DNA of 64,000 nt, taken from NCBI GenBank assembly GCA_904066235.2, contig CAJFCV020000006.1, forward strand, positions 9,176,001 to 9,240,000, read 5' to 3'. The stretch comes from Bursaphelenchus xylophilus. Taxonomy: Eukaryota; Nematoda; Chromadorea; Rhabditida; Aphelenchoididae. Below the pieces are notes generated by a model. That model saw only the letters and a list, made by a program, of their open reading frames with translations, was not told the origin of the DNA and did not search any database. Positions 44,940 to 56,441 of the stretch are shown one piece after another (position 1 is the first letter of the stretch; each line of letters begins with the position of its first letter). The position numbers and the translations under genes are program-made.

Positions 44940-46271
44940 TAGACACGCCTATCAAATCTGCAATTGCGGTGTCGGGGTGCAGTTGACGGATACGAAACCT
45001 TTACAGATTGAAAGAGGAGGTTTGAAAACCTACACCAAAAAATTATTTTTCTTATTGCACTGCAATTGCACTTTTCACAAAAGATTTTACAAATTTTGGG
45101 TGTTTCAAAAAGATAGACACGGTTGCTATTTTTGCTAAAAACTTGCGAGTATGTGCCCCATAGGGTCTGAAATTATTAGTACGACTGTATTGCAACTGTC
45201 TGGACTTTATTGAGCTCAAAGCGCCCGAATTTTTGTGCAATTTTCCCGGAATTGCACACATAATTCCACTTTGTGCAATCTGGCCTGCATCTTTCAGAAG
45301 TCCATTTTCTATGGGCACAGACAGTGCAGATGCGACGTATCGTATGTAATGGACCAGATCCAATCAGTTTTCACTAGTATGCAACAAAAAAATGCGTGGA
45401 AATTGCAACGAAAACTGATTTCGCAACGATAGTCGTCACTTTTAAAGCTCCTCAAGCGGGTGCCTGTGGTTTTCACAACCCAAAAAGCTCTGAACTATCT
45501 TGGCGATCAACAAACAAACGTTATTAAATAAGCCTTATGCCCAGATTCCGTCGGGCCAACACCAGAAAACGTCAAGTTTTTCAAAAACCCCTTTATGACC
45601 CATTTTTAAGCCTATTTCGCATAGTTTTGCAAAAGAATGGTGCACTGCGTACCCGTTGAAGCAAAGCTGCATATGCTAGAGACTTAAACGTTTTTACAAG
45701 AACCTAAACATTCCAATCATGCAGTTTTTCTTTGCATCTAGCTTGTTTCGAAACGTTGGGTAGCCTTCAAAGCTGACCATGTAACAGCGGAATCAGTTTT
45801 CGTTGCAATTTCCACGCATTTTTTTGTTGCATGCTAGTGAAAACTGATTGGATCTGGTCCATTACATACGATACGTCGCATCTGCACTGTCTGTGCCCAT
45901 AGAAAATGGACTTCTGAAAGATGCAGGCCAGATTGCACAAAGTGGAATTATGTGTGCAATTCCGGGAAAATTGCACAAAAATTCGGGCGCTTTGAACTCA
46001 ATAAAGTCCAGACAGTTGCAATACAGTCGTACTAATAATTTCAGACCCTATGGGGCCCATACTCGCAAGTTTTTAGCAAAAATAGCAACCGTGTCTATCT
46101 TTTTGAAACACCCAAAATTTGGAAAATCTTTTGTGAAAAGTGCAATTGCAGTGCAATAAGAAAAATAATTTTTTGGTATAGGTTTTCAAACCTCCTCTTT
46201 CAATCTGTAAAGGTTTCGTATCCGTCAACTGCACCCCGACACCGCAATTGCAGATTTGATAGGCGTGTCTA
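44940..46271. mobile_element. Inner palindromic TA-target element (1,328 bp at 44942-46269)
   Basis: Ends GACACGCCTATCAAATCTGC and its inverse, flanked by TA (44940-44941 and 46270-46271). Two arms of about 490 bp (44942-45432 and 45779-46269) are almost identical inverted copies; a 66-codon frame on the plus strand at 45235 reappears on the minus strand ending at 45976 with only its last residues changed. The loop is about 350 bp. It interrupts the right arm of the outer element, so it arrived later. Confidence 0.88.
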
Positions 46272-46291
46272 TCATTTTGAAATGGAGTGTA

Positions 46292-48465
46292 TTTTTTCCG
46301 GAATGCGCTTGCTTTTTCTCTCTGTATCTCGCTAGCCGTTTGCGCTGGAAGGCTGAAATTTGGTATGGCAGTAGAGCAAAAAGCTGGCGTTCAGCCAGCT
46401 TTTTGATATTGTAAGGAACCCCGCAATATCAAAATATTGTTAGGAACCCCGCAGCATAAAATTCCCGATGACAATTGAAAAAATCTCATTTTTAAAACTT
46501 CGGCATTTCCCCTATAATCCGAATTCACAAATTTGTCGCCAAAAACTGTAATGTCTAGCCGACCCACCCCATTTTGTGGCTACAAATAATGAACCAAAGG
46601 CCAGGACAGAAAGTCGAGCCAAAATTGAAGGAAACCTGAGCGTTTCGACTACTTTTCCTCTAACTACGACGATAATTATTATGCAAAAAAGAAGCTCCTT
46701 TTTGCTCGAATTATTCCAGATATTGCTCAAACGGGTAACGAAAAGGGAGCTGTCGCCTCGGGGGGATATAATTTTGAATCAATTATGGGTCAGTGATTTG
46801 AAAATCGAGTTTCCCTTCGGCGGTGGTCATCCATCGCTGATGCTGCATGGTCATCCAGACAATGGATAAATTGTTTTCGTGGTATTGGGTCGAAAGTGAA
46901 CGTTCCGCAAAAAAGCTACAGTAAAATCTCTGTTTTGTGTTAAAGGGGTGCTGTAATTTTGATAGAACGGAATTTTTGTACAATAAATTCCAGTACAACA
47001 AGATATGTCTATAACGAGCTATTTTAAGGCTTGTTCGAGTCAATTTTAGGCAAAATTAAGCTTTCAAACAACGAAGATCTTCTATAGCGAATAAATTTTT
47101 TGATCCGATTTTTTCGACAGACTGTTTTGACATTTTTTTTAATTTTTGATTTTTTCCTTTTTTCCAAAATTTTTTGCGAATTTTCAAAAATTAAATCTAG
47201 TAATAGCAATTTTTTACGACTTAATGCCGTTCGTCCGTTCCCTACCTTCCACATGATACATTTAAATCCCCGCTCGTCATCCCCATTCATGCCGTCTTTT
47301 CGCTTTTTGGCATTGAAGACCTTTGAAAGTGAAAACATTGAAATCTCTCCTATTTTCGCCCAAAACGACGGACTTTACGATTAATAATTCTGATAAAAAT
47401 CCCCTCTTTATTCCCTAATTCGTTTGCAATTACCCCCTCTGACGTCATAATTGACATCATGACTCACTGTAACTGAGATTTTTACTTTGTGTGATGACCT
47501 TAACGATGTACATAAAGCGTCGTTAACTCACTTTCGAACAAAGGGGTTTCGTTGATGATTCATCGACGAGTTAAAGACAGATCAAGTAGGTGGGCTGAGC
47601 GCCTCTTGCATGGGGCTTTACCTGTTGTTTGGGGAGGGGGATTGGAGTGAGGAAAGGGATTGATTATCGGTAGCGGAAAGAAAAGAGTTGATAGAAAAAG
47701 TTTTGATGATTTTTTCGAGGAAATTTATTTCTTGACGCGTTTGATTTTTTGTGCCTTTCGATAGTGATTTCTTTCAAAATTCTTGAGGAGGACATTTTAT
47801 ACGATGAAAAGTGTCAAAAATGGATATAAATTACTCTTTCAGATTTTGGCCAAAAGTGGTCCCCTTGAAGTTTAGGGCTTCCTAAGGTACCGTAGTAAAT
47901 TTCAAACCGCGTTATGCAGAAACGACCGAGATGTCTAGGTTAAAAGTTTGAATACTCACATTTTCCCCGGAATCTTTGATTTTTGGCAAAAATTTTAGAT
48001 TTTCATTAGCTAAAATTGGTAATTTGCGCTGTTCATGCAAAATATAACCCCTGAAGAAAATTTCTATATGATCCTTGACAGAACTTGTTACCTCAAAAAT
48101 TTTTTATCAGCCGTTTTTTGAACATCCGTCATCACATTGACCCAATCCCAATTTACGTGTAATCCCCCACTTATTTTGAGATTTGAAATAAAAAACTGAT
48201 TTTTATAAAAAAAGAAAAGATCTCGTTGCAGCGATCTTGTGGAATTACATAAAAGGGGCGCCAAATACCGCTTGTTTGGTATCTTCTTCCTGCTTTGTTT
48301 GCTCTCACATTGTAAGCGCTTCTCATCCCCCAAATTTATTGCTTTTTAATACGCATAACCAAGAATATTCGTGTCGTAATCTCACGGATTTACGTGGTTT
48401 GTTGCGGGAGGATTTGACTTTGAAAATTTATGTCATCGTTTGGGAATAGAATCATTTTAGTTTCA
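46292..48465. other. Intergenic region upstream of the DB-module gene
   Basis: No supported gene. Compact hairpins lie at 46378-46452: an 11-bp stem AAAAAGCTGGC/GCCAGCTTTTT, then GATATTG/CAATATC, with the 12-mer AGGAACCCCGCA occurring twice. A degenerate repeat lies near 47880-48090. Open frames here begin with non-ATG codons. Confidence 0.45.
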
Positions 48466-51053
48466 ATGGCTATATCAATATGGAAAGTAAGGCATATCGT
48501 TGCAATTCTGACTTGTTTATCGGCACTGGTGTCTTCACAAATTGCGGGTGCTCCGTTTGATTGTCGGCGGTTTACTGCGGCACATTGTTGTTCGACGAGG
48601 ATAAGGGAAAGTTGTCCACAAATTTGCGGCGGCTCACCTTGTAATCGACCGAGACGTAAGATTATTTTGACAGCTTACACAGATAAACTCTCAAAAAATT
48701 TATATGCCAAATGTAGACAGGAAAGAGGCATTTAAATTTGAAAAAAATCTGAAAGTCTCTTTTGAGCTTTTTCCTTGCTAGAATCCTTCCCTTTCCATTT
48801 CGTATTTTACCAATAAATTCCAGCGTTCATTGCCAATTTCCTCACCCAACTTCCTCCAATGTCTCAGGTCGCTGGTGGTGGCCTCCCTCCCTTTGGCTCA
48901 TTCCCACCGCCTCAGCAGCCTCCTCCGGCGCTTTGGGGTCAACCCCCGCCTCCTCGACCCTCTCAACCAACCCCACAAGTTGCCGAACTCATCCCCCGAG
49001 ATGGTCATTCTCGACAACAGCCAGCGTTCCGGCCACCTCTTCCCGACCCTCAGCCTCCTCCTGGACTTGTTCTTCCACCAGCCGGGACTCCTTTGTCTAA
49101 TGGACCACCGTCCGCGGAGCCGGATCCGGATTGGGAGAGTCGACAGGGCGTTGGGATCAATCCTCAGCCTCCTCAACTGCCGCAAGCCCCTCCGCCTTCT
49201 GGGCCGTCGATTCATGCGTCTTCTGGAGGGCATCCTTTTAGTATTCCTGCTTCAGTTCCGGCGACTGTCGGGCCTCCAGAGCCCACACCTTTTCCCACGT
49301 TGATTTCCAATATTCAAGCGACCACAGTTATCCCACAATTCGGTCCGTTCTTTGGATCGGAAAATGGACATCTCACAAGCTCATCATCAATACCGCCTCC
49401 AGATACTTCGGCGGGGAATGGGCATTGGTCTGCGCGGTCTACAAGTCAAGGAACGTCCTCTGGAATCGACTCACAGCCAGAGCTGCTCCCCTGGACAAAT
49501 GGGAAAGATCTCGCAACAGGATCTCAAGGGCAAATCGGCCAGTCAAAACGAGATTCAAATTCGAGAAGTGGCAAGGCTTCCAAGAGTGGAGTAATAACGC
49601 CTCCATCCACTGGAGGCGCTGAAGATTTGGTTCAATTAGAAGGCGAGGATGCAGCTGTAACCACGATTGAAAAACAATCAGTTTCGAACCATTTTGGCGA
49701 CATTCAAGATGGAATTGCTCAGTCGATCACACTTGGAAGTAAGGGAGATTACAGTTAAATCTTTTTTCAGTGGGTGTTGTAATATATTCCGCTCATATTT
49801 TCAGGTCATACAGAGCGAGTCACAACTTCTCCACACTTCCGAACAACCCGACCAGAGCCTGATGGTCGGGTACCATGGTCATTCAAAATTCAGCCAAGTT
49901 CTGTTCAAACTTTCAGCGAGAGAGATCTCCCATTACCTGAGGACAAGGACGAGTTCGTTGAGATCACGGGGAATCATTCCAAACGTGGCTTTGAGAAGAA
50001 TTCAACCGCTCAAGGAGCTCCTTCAAAAAATAGCACTGGTCTAGGAAGCGGTGGGATTTTTAGTGACAGTAAGTTTGGAAGTTCGCTGTAATTAACATTT
50101 TAAACTTAAACAAGTAGCCTGCTCTAACATTTTAACTTGAAATAACAGCTTCTAATCTAATATCTTCCTACTTGCCTGCAGAATTTAACGTGGTGGTGGA
50201 CGCGCTCTTCTCCAAACGCACAATCGAAGCCATCTCTAATATCACAGGAACCAGAGCGCCAAGACCGAAAAAAGGCCCCAAGGCATTGACAACATCACTA
50301 ATCCATCCAACTCGAGCTCCAGAAATTGCGACCTCAACTTTGGCGACTTTGCTGAGTGGAAATGGAAGTCATGTTGGGCAATGTGGAGTGGCGCCTGACT
50401 TCAGACCTTGCGTGGGATTAGAAGAGGCGAACAGAAGATTGTTGGGATGTTGCAGAGGCAAGAATATGCCCGAGGGCTGCTTGCCGTTGTGTCGGTTTGA
50501 CACTACGCAACCTGAGGTAAGAAAATTCATGCTTGCAAGCAAAAAGTTGAATGAAAGGCCCTTGGTGAGATGCGCAGAGGCAGGAAATTATAAAAAATTT
50601 TTGTGGAAACGTTATCTTCTAAAATCTAAATAGCTATGTTACTTCTACACCAAAAATTTGCGAAAAAGTGTGCCAAATTTCGACCTATAAGATCTCGGTC
50701 GTTTCAGCGAAGTAGGAGTTTTTTTTTATCTCAGCAAAAATTTATCTAAACTTGTTCTAAATTTTATCAATCAATAGCTTCCATTCTCGTATTTTACCTT
50801 CCAGATAAAACGCCAATTTGACACCGGCAAGTGTGGTATCCTCAATGTCGCACCTTTCCTCGAATGCGCCTCCCAACAGCAAGATAATCGACAGTGTTGT
50901 CATGCCAGTAATGTCAGTCTGAAGAGTGGACCTCAATGCGAAGTTTTTTGTCATCCTCGCGATGGCCTGGGCTCTTTGGGACTTCAGCATTTGGTTTGTC
51001 AGAATGTAATCAGCGATCTCCTCAAATGCCATCACTCGGGTCTGAAGGTCTAG
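48466..51053 (+). CDS. Secreted proline-rich protein with C-terminal DB module
   Basis: Five exons (48466-48655, 48824-49738, 49805-50068, 50182-50516, 50805-51053) give 650 residues. A signal peptide ends near SALVSSQIAG. It is followed by a short cysteine cluster (FDCRRFTAAHCC, then CPQICGGSPC), a roughly 300-residue Pro/Ser/Gly-rich disordered region, and a C-terminal cysteine-rich domain with the DB-module pattern (PF01682, a nematode secreted or extracellular domain): CVGLEEANRRLLGCC, GCLPLC, PFLECASQ, QCCHA, FCHP and final LLKCHH. The ATG is 6 nt after a CATTTTAG acceptor. Likely an extracellular matrix or cuticle-associated protein, but no partner is known. Two introns hold the CGTATTTTAC motif just before their acceptors. 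Confidence 0.85.
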
Positions 51054-51301
51054 AAATGGACGGGTTTTTGAATCTTCATCATATTTAGGTTGTTAATCTA
51101 CTATTATATTTAAGAGGCTATTTTCCAATTTTTACAAATTTCCTGTGCTAAATTTCTATTACAGTCTTTCATGTTACCATTGTATGCCAAATCGTTGCTA
51201 AAAATCATCACCTCGTCTTTCAAATTCTTTCATCATTTCTTGAAAATGAGCAAATAAAAACACTTTCATTTTGAAAAAGGAATCGGTCGATTGTTTCGAA
51301 A

Positions 51302-52367
51302 ATGGCGACCACCAATGAAGGCCAGGATTTGTTAATGATCCTGTTGGATCTGCTTGGCCAACTGATCGAGCTTTTCATTCGATTCGTCAAGCAGGCTGTC
51401 GATTACTTCTTCCCCGACAAAGACGCCAAACTTTCTGATCATTCAAAGGAAGAAAATGCCAAACTTTATGAGCAGCCCCAGTACGAAAATGCTAAACTTT
51501 ATGAGCAGCAGCCCAAGGAAGAAAATGCCAAACTTTCGGATCGACCAAAGGAAGGCAGCGGCAGACTTTCTGATCAGCCCAAAGAAGGAAGTGCCAAACA
51601 TTCTGACCGACCAAAGGAAGGAAGTGCAAAACATTTTGATCGGTCAAAGGCCTCACTGGAGGATAAAAATTCGTGAGTCTAATTTTTTATGGTTCGATAA
51701 AAGTTCCTTATTTCGGCCACAACTTATAACTTTGCGGAAAGTGGTCGGAATTAGCCCAAATTTAGCGTGCACGCTTTTTTGCTTGCGCTTGGCAGAGGCA
51801 GCCGAGATAAATTGTTTTTTCAAAGGGAGTGCGCGAAATGGGGAGGGGGCTTAAGACTTTGTACGTTCTTTCTGAAACACTGATCTAAATCCTAGCCAAG
51901 TTTTATCAGAATCAGAGCGCCGCACGTAGAACACCGTACCTTTTGAAATCCCAAAAAAAAATATCAAAACTTTGTGGATGAACTTGATACAAAAAGTAAA
52001 TTCAGCAATTTCGCAGGCAACAAAAAATTTCTGAAGTTAATTTCAAGCCAAAATAGAGCTCTGTACAGCAAAAACTTTCTATAAAAAATCTATTTTTTGT
52101 CCTTTGCGATTTTTTCTACAAAGACATTATCGTCTTATGCGCACTTTGTGCCCTTGCACCTTTGTTTCTCAGATTATACTGAGAATCAAAGTATTTACTT
52201 TTCTTCCCGAGATTACTCCTTTATCTTTTTGTAGTGATGACAGTGCCCCGACCGTCTTCGAGGAGATCGGCGCCCAACGACAGCCGGCCGTAAGTCGCAA
52301 GTTGAGCCGAGTCTTCGCCAAGGAAAGGAAGAAAAAATCAGCTGCAAAGTTGAAGAAGCAAAAATAA
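51302..52367 (+). CDS. Orphan protein with N-terminal amphipathic/hydrophobic helix and 11-residue tandem repeats
   Basis: Two exons (51302-51672 and 52235-52367, phase 2) give 167 residues. Residues about 8-38 are strongly hydrophobic with regular Leu/Ile/Phe spacing (LLDLLGQLIELFIRF), ending FFPDK. Then come seven units of 11 residues (one of 12) with consensus NAKLSDxPKEE/G, at about 51420-51652. The C-terminus is basic (KERKKKSAAKLKKQK). The helix resembles lipid-droplet or ER targeting segments at the start of some short-chain dehydrogenases, but the enzyme domain is absent. I do not recognise the gene. Coding potential is supported by matching phase, good GTGAGT and TTGTAG sites and the in-frame repeat. 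The 562-bp intron contains a degenerate dispersed repeat. Confidence 0.65.
51420..51652 (+). repeat. Coding tandem repeat, 33-bp unit, seven copies
   Basis: In-frame minisatellite within the first exon of the orphan gene. Units alternate an acidic/amide part with Lys-Glu-Glu/Gly ends; one unit is 36 bp. Confidence 0.85.
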
Positions 52368-52662
52368 ACATTGCCCAATCGTATGTGTTGTCTTTAATGG
52401 TGTAGTCTGAAATCTCGCAAGGATTAGTGGGCGAGAAAAAAAGTTTGTAGTTGTGAATTCAACAAAGCAATCGCACCCATTCCGGCGTCTTATAACGCCC
52501 GCAAATTCCGGAAAAATTCGGCCGTTGACGACCCTGACTCACTCGCTAATGTCATCTCGAAATGTTTGTTCAACATCTTACAAGGCGTTGACATTAAGTT
52601 TGTCGCCATTTAAACAAAAAACAGCGCTTGTTCCGAGGGTAGTTGAGTAGTGTTCGAACACA

Positions 52663-53682
52663 ATGTGGTCTAAGGTCACACTGTATTTAGTAGTGATGAG
52701 TTTTTGGACTTTGCGGACAAGGGCGACCTATGACATTGATTGCTATCATTGTAGCGGCGCTATGGACTGCTTGACGCCGGGTAGTACCGAGTGCAGCTAT
52801 CGACAGGGCTGTATAAAGGTGAGTGGGTGTTTGGCTGTTTGCAAAAGAAAGGATCATGGAGGAATACCGTTTTTTACGACCGTGGCTTTTGACTTTATCT
52901 TCTTTAGTGCTTGTCAAAGCTTCTTTGGCTAGCGAATCCCTACAAAAATTGCACGTGCTTTCTTTTTCAAGTATCTATGCCCTTAATCGACCTAGAATTC
53001 CTCGAGGCTCACTCCCTGAACCCCGTTTTTTGGAAGATCTCTTTTGGTGGGGTTTTTTCGTGAACTTTGATGTGCCATAACTTTGCCCTCAGGGTCCGTA
53101 AACACTTTTGGAAGCCAGATTCTTATTGCACTGTCTGAGGCCTTCAACATCCACTGGGTCACCAGTAAGGATCGATCTGCGAAAAATGTGGCTTCCTTTG
53201 TGAGACGTGTTTTTTGGGTGTATCAACTGAAGGCATGGCAAGTTGAAATAGACTACAAAATGAAGTTTTTGTCGGGATCCGGTGTGTTGATTTAGTCAGC
53301 CAAAAGAACAAGAAAAAAATATTTTTTGTTCCTCATTTGTTAATCTTCTCAATGTTTTTCCTCAATAGTTTGGCCCGTTTTCATATGGACCATTTGAAAA
53401 AATATTTGATATATTACGTTAGACATTACACAGTTAGACCCTGAACCATCCTAATTCCAGATAATCGCCAGAAACAACACAGTTATCCGCCAAGGCTGTA
53501 GCCCCGTTGAGACCAAGAAAACGAGTCATGAACTTGACCTCAGACCCTACGGTTTGCCCCCTAATTTGAAGGTCTACGCTTGCTGGACTGACTTCTGCAA
53601 TGCGATGGATTCTTCTTCTTTTTTAACCACCTCATCTGTATCATTAATTTTATTTTCAATCTGGATAGGATTGTCACTATAA
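52663..53682 (+). CDS. Ly6/three-finger GPI-anchored surface protein
   Basis: Two exons (52663-52818, 53461-53682, phase 0) give 125 residues. A signal peptide (MWSKVTLYLVVMSFWTL) is followed by CYHCSG, further cysteines in MDCLTPGSTECSYRQGC, then VIRQGC, and a terminal CWTDFCN, the order expected of a Ly6/uPAR three-finger fold. The last 20 residues are hydrophobic after a small-residue stretch (MDSSS), suggesting GPI attachment. Such proteins in nematodes often modulate neuronal receptors, but no specific role follows from the sequence. The poly(A) signal AATAAA lies 2 nt after the stop (53684-53689). It is convergent with the cathepsin gene. The 642-bp intron includes a TATATTACG-type motif at about 53411. 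Confidence 0.82.
53649..53654 (-). terminator. Poly(A) signal of the cathepsin F-like gene inside the Ly6 gene
   Basis: AATAAA on the minus strand, 62 nt after the protease stop codon. It lies inside the last coding exon of the convergent Ly6-like gene. Confidence 0.5.
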
Positions 53683-53715
53683 CAATAAACAACAACACTA
53701 AAAAATAATCGAATT

Positions 53716-54951
53716 TTACGCCAAGATTCCAACCGGATCGTCCTCAATTCCACAGGCATTAATTCCTCGGGCGAAATAAACGTATCCCTGTTCAACTCCC
53801 CACTTTGGTCCCCATGAATTCTTCACAATCCAATACTTCTCACCGTCCTCGTTCGTACCGTAACCTACAATGTTCAGGGCGTGCAGGCCGAGGACTCTGA
53901 ACTTGCAGTCGTAGGCGGACGGATGATAAACTCCGCCTTTATAGGGGGTCATGTCTGGCGGGACACTGATCCCCACATTCACCGGCCCGTAGTTCACGAG
54001 CCATTCGATCATCGCATTCTCATCCGGATTCAAGAAGTAGGCCAGCTCCACTTTCGTGGTGGGACCCGAGTAATCATTGAGGGCGCAGGTGTTTTGACGA
54101 TGCGCCACATATGGGTATTGATCAGCAGTCATCAGTCCGTATTTGTGAATAAATTTCAAAGCTTTATCGACCGTTCCACCGCCGCACGCGTCGTTTTCCA
54201 AATTACAATCCAAAAGCTCTTGTTGTGAAAGATTCCGGAGCACTCCATGAGCAATTGCGTACGTGGATTCGACCGTAGTGACCGTGGCAAAGGCCCAGCA
54301 AGATCCACAATGATGCTGAGAGCGGCTTGGAGTCACCACGCCTTTGTCACGCCAATCAAAGTGGGCTGGATAAGGGGAGGAGTCCTTTTTGGGAAGTTTG
54401 TCCATTGGAGGAGCGGGCTGGATGAAGGTGGCTTCTTTTCGGAGCTTTTTGTAGAAATCCAGAGGAAGAAGCATCTGAAAAGATCTCAAAATAAAATTTA
54501 GAAGCCTTACCTCTTTAATTTCGTCTTCACTCATATCAGCCATTTCATTGATCCCAAATTCGGTCTTGGTCAACTTCTCGAGATGCTGCAGCCTTTTCAC
54601 CTTCTCCAACGTCTTCCTGAAGTGGCCAAATCGAAGATCGAACTCATCTGGGTCGTCGTATTTGCGGTCATGTCTACAAAAATGATTCTATTTCAACTTG
54701 GAACTTACTCCTTCAAGAACTGAAGATATTTCCTGTAATCCTCGTTAAAACTGGGATCTTGTTTTCGAATTTGAGTGTGCTCAACTCGATCAGTGATTCG
54801 TTTGAACTCAGATGTAGAGGAAAACGCTGACACAAGACTGAAAATAAGGTTTGTATAAATTTTCAAATGATAATGAAACTTACGCAAGAAGGACAAGACC
54901 CAGTCCGACGAAAGTGCCAATAAGTAGAACGACGCGGAAAAGATAGTTCAT
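53716..54951 (-). CDS. Papain-family cysteine protease, cathepsin F/TAG-196-like
   Basis: C1A protease expected in lysosomes or secreted. Four exons (54884-54951, 54709-54837, 54511-54673, 53716-54474) give 372 residues. A hydrophobic signal or anchor (LFRVVLLIGTFVGLGLVLLA) is followed by an I29-type inhibitory prodomain (YRKYLQFLKE, then FGINEMADMSEDE) and the mature domain starting FDWRDKGVVTP. The active site is complete: oxyanion Gln in RSQHHCGSCWAF, catalytic Cys in that motif, His in GLHALNIVGYG and Asn in VKNSWGPKWG. The sequence CGGGTVDKAL is typical of the occluding region. The start lies after a CCATTTCAG acceptor; an out-of-frame ATG occurs just upstream. It is convergent with the Ly6-like gene, stop codons 33 bp apart. 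Confidence 0.93.
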
Positions 54952-56441
54952 GTGGGTCTGCCATGGGCTGAAATGGAGGAAGGAGTAAGTTAAGGCATTT
55001 TATTTCATGTATTCATCTCAGAACGTAGATATTTTGTCATGAAGTCGAAAAAATGGGCAACTTTTGGCCGAAATCTTTTTGTTTCAAAAATTTTAGGATT
55101 AGCTGGGTATTGGCTTTACCAAAATTAATTTTTATAGGTCAAATTGGCAAAGATATGGTCCATACAGTTGTTTCTCCTTTATAGTTTTTCTCGGCCGCAA
55201 ATGGCGTTGATTATGCCGGCTACGCAAAGCGCAAGCTAAAATTTTCAGCAATTGATATCTTCCCTATGCCCCACCTGGGTGGAAATTCAAAGAAAATCTA
55301 GCTTCGCATTTGGAAATATGCATATTTCCTCGCCAGCCCTCAACTTACTCCGGTTTCCGCTGACCCTCCACGAACTTGTGATACTCCACTCCACTTGGCT
55401 TGATCATCTCACCCGATACAAGTAAAGGGAACTGAGTAAGCGGCGGAAGAAAGCGGCAAATGGAATAAATTGATAAACCGAATTGACTGATAAGGCAACA
55501 AGGAATCGATTTCTTCAGAATAGGTTCAGACAGCACAATCGCTGATAAAGGTTCCTCATTTGTGAAACATTTTTTGTCTCATGGAAAAAATTGAATTCAA
55601 GGTCCCAAATAAGCTTCAGTCGGCTCCAAGTTTTGAAAATTCTACTTGGTACATTCAGTCAACAATTCTTCAAAAGCCACAAACCGCAACCATATTTTTG
55701 CTGCAGAAAAGATGACTTCTTGAGTACGTCATCTTTAAATAGACACAAAAAATTTCCTTTTTTATCGCAATTTTTATCGATGTCTGAACGTCGTCGCACT
55801 TCCAGCACTTACTTGGAGCCTTTCCTTGTTAGTCTGAAATTTGCAAAATGGCTTTTGTCACGACTTCGCGTGCGAATTTGCATATTCCCACAGAATGACC
55901 GACAAATTGGTATAAAAGGAAGAGAAATCGCCCATTTGGAGCAATAAACCGTCGTATTTCTACTGTTGTCTATTATTGATTTGTCTATGGTCAACTCTTG
56001 TGTTGGTGGAGTGTTAGATAGAACTAGATTAGGGACCTTTATTACTTTCATATCAAGGTCTTGACACTTTGCAACCAAAAAGTTTCAACCACTTTTTTAT
56101 TTGGTTTAAATTATGAGCCGCAAAAGACGACAAAGTCATACTTCTAAACCTAATACAAAAAAGCTTGCACAACGTTATGTATTTGATGATTTTATTGACT
56201 ACAAACAATATAATCAACATTTAGTTGAGATGAAAGTAATGTGAGATTCTATTTGAAACCGTATTATCAAAGGTTGGAAGGCAGGAATGTTAGATGACTA
56301 GTATAATACATGACTTTACAATATGCTATTGTTAAACTCGGTTAAAAAAGTTCTTGGGATGATTTGAGAGGTTGAGGTAGTTATAGGGCTTTGTACACGT
56401 GACTTAGAATAGTATAACTTTCGATTAACATACAAAATTGC
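54952..56441. other. Intergenic region between protease and LAPTM-like gene
   Basis: Contains a clear copy of the dispersed repeat at 55195-55330. No gene is supported in the remainder. Confidence 0.5.
55195..55330 (+). repeat. Dispersed degenerate repeat, copy
   Basis: Reads GCAAAGCGCAAGCTAAAATT, TTCAGCAATTGATATCTT, then a segment ending near AAGAAAATCTAGCTTCGCAT. It matches the copies near 28555 (minus), 58905 and 63445. Confidence 0.65.

Larger units (their letters stand above)
42557..46291. mobile_element. Palindromic TA-target DNA transposon (42559-46289) carrying two nested insertions
   Basis: The outer element has ends CACTCCATTTCAAAATGAT and its inverse, flanked by TA on both sides (42557-42558 and 46290-46291). 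The left arm (42559 to about 43165) pairs with the right arm (from about 44343 onward). The right arm is split by another palindrome at 44942-46269, and the central region holds a hAT-like element at 43353-44212. Without the insertions and their duplications the outer element is about 1.53 kb. TA duplication and palindromic form suggest a Tc1/mariner-mobilised non-autonomous element. No transposase is visible. Confidence 0.85.

Noticed and set aside
46576..46869. 97-codon open frame on the plus strand next to the transposon nest
   Set aside because: Non-ATG start and low-complexity composition; no support for a gene.
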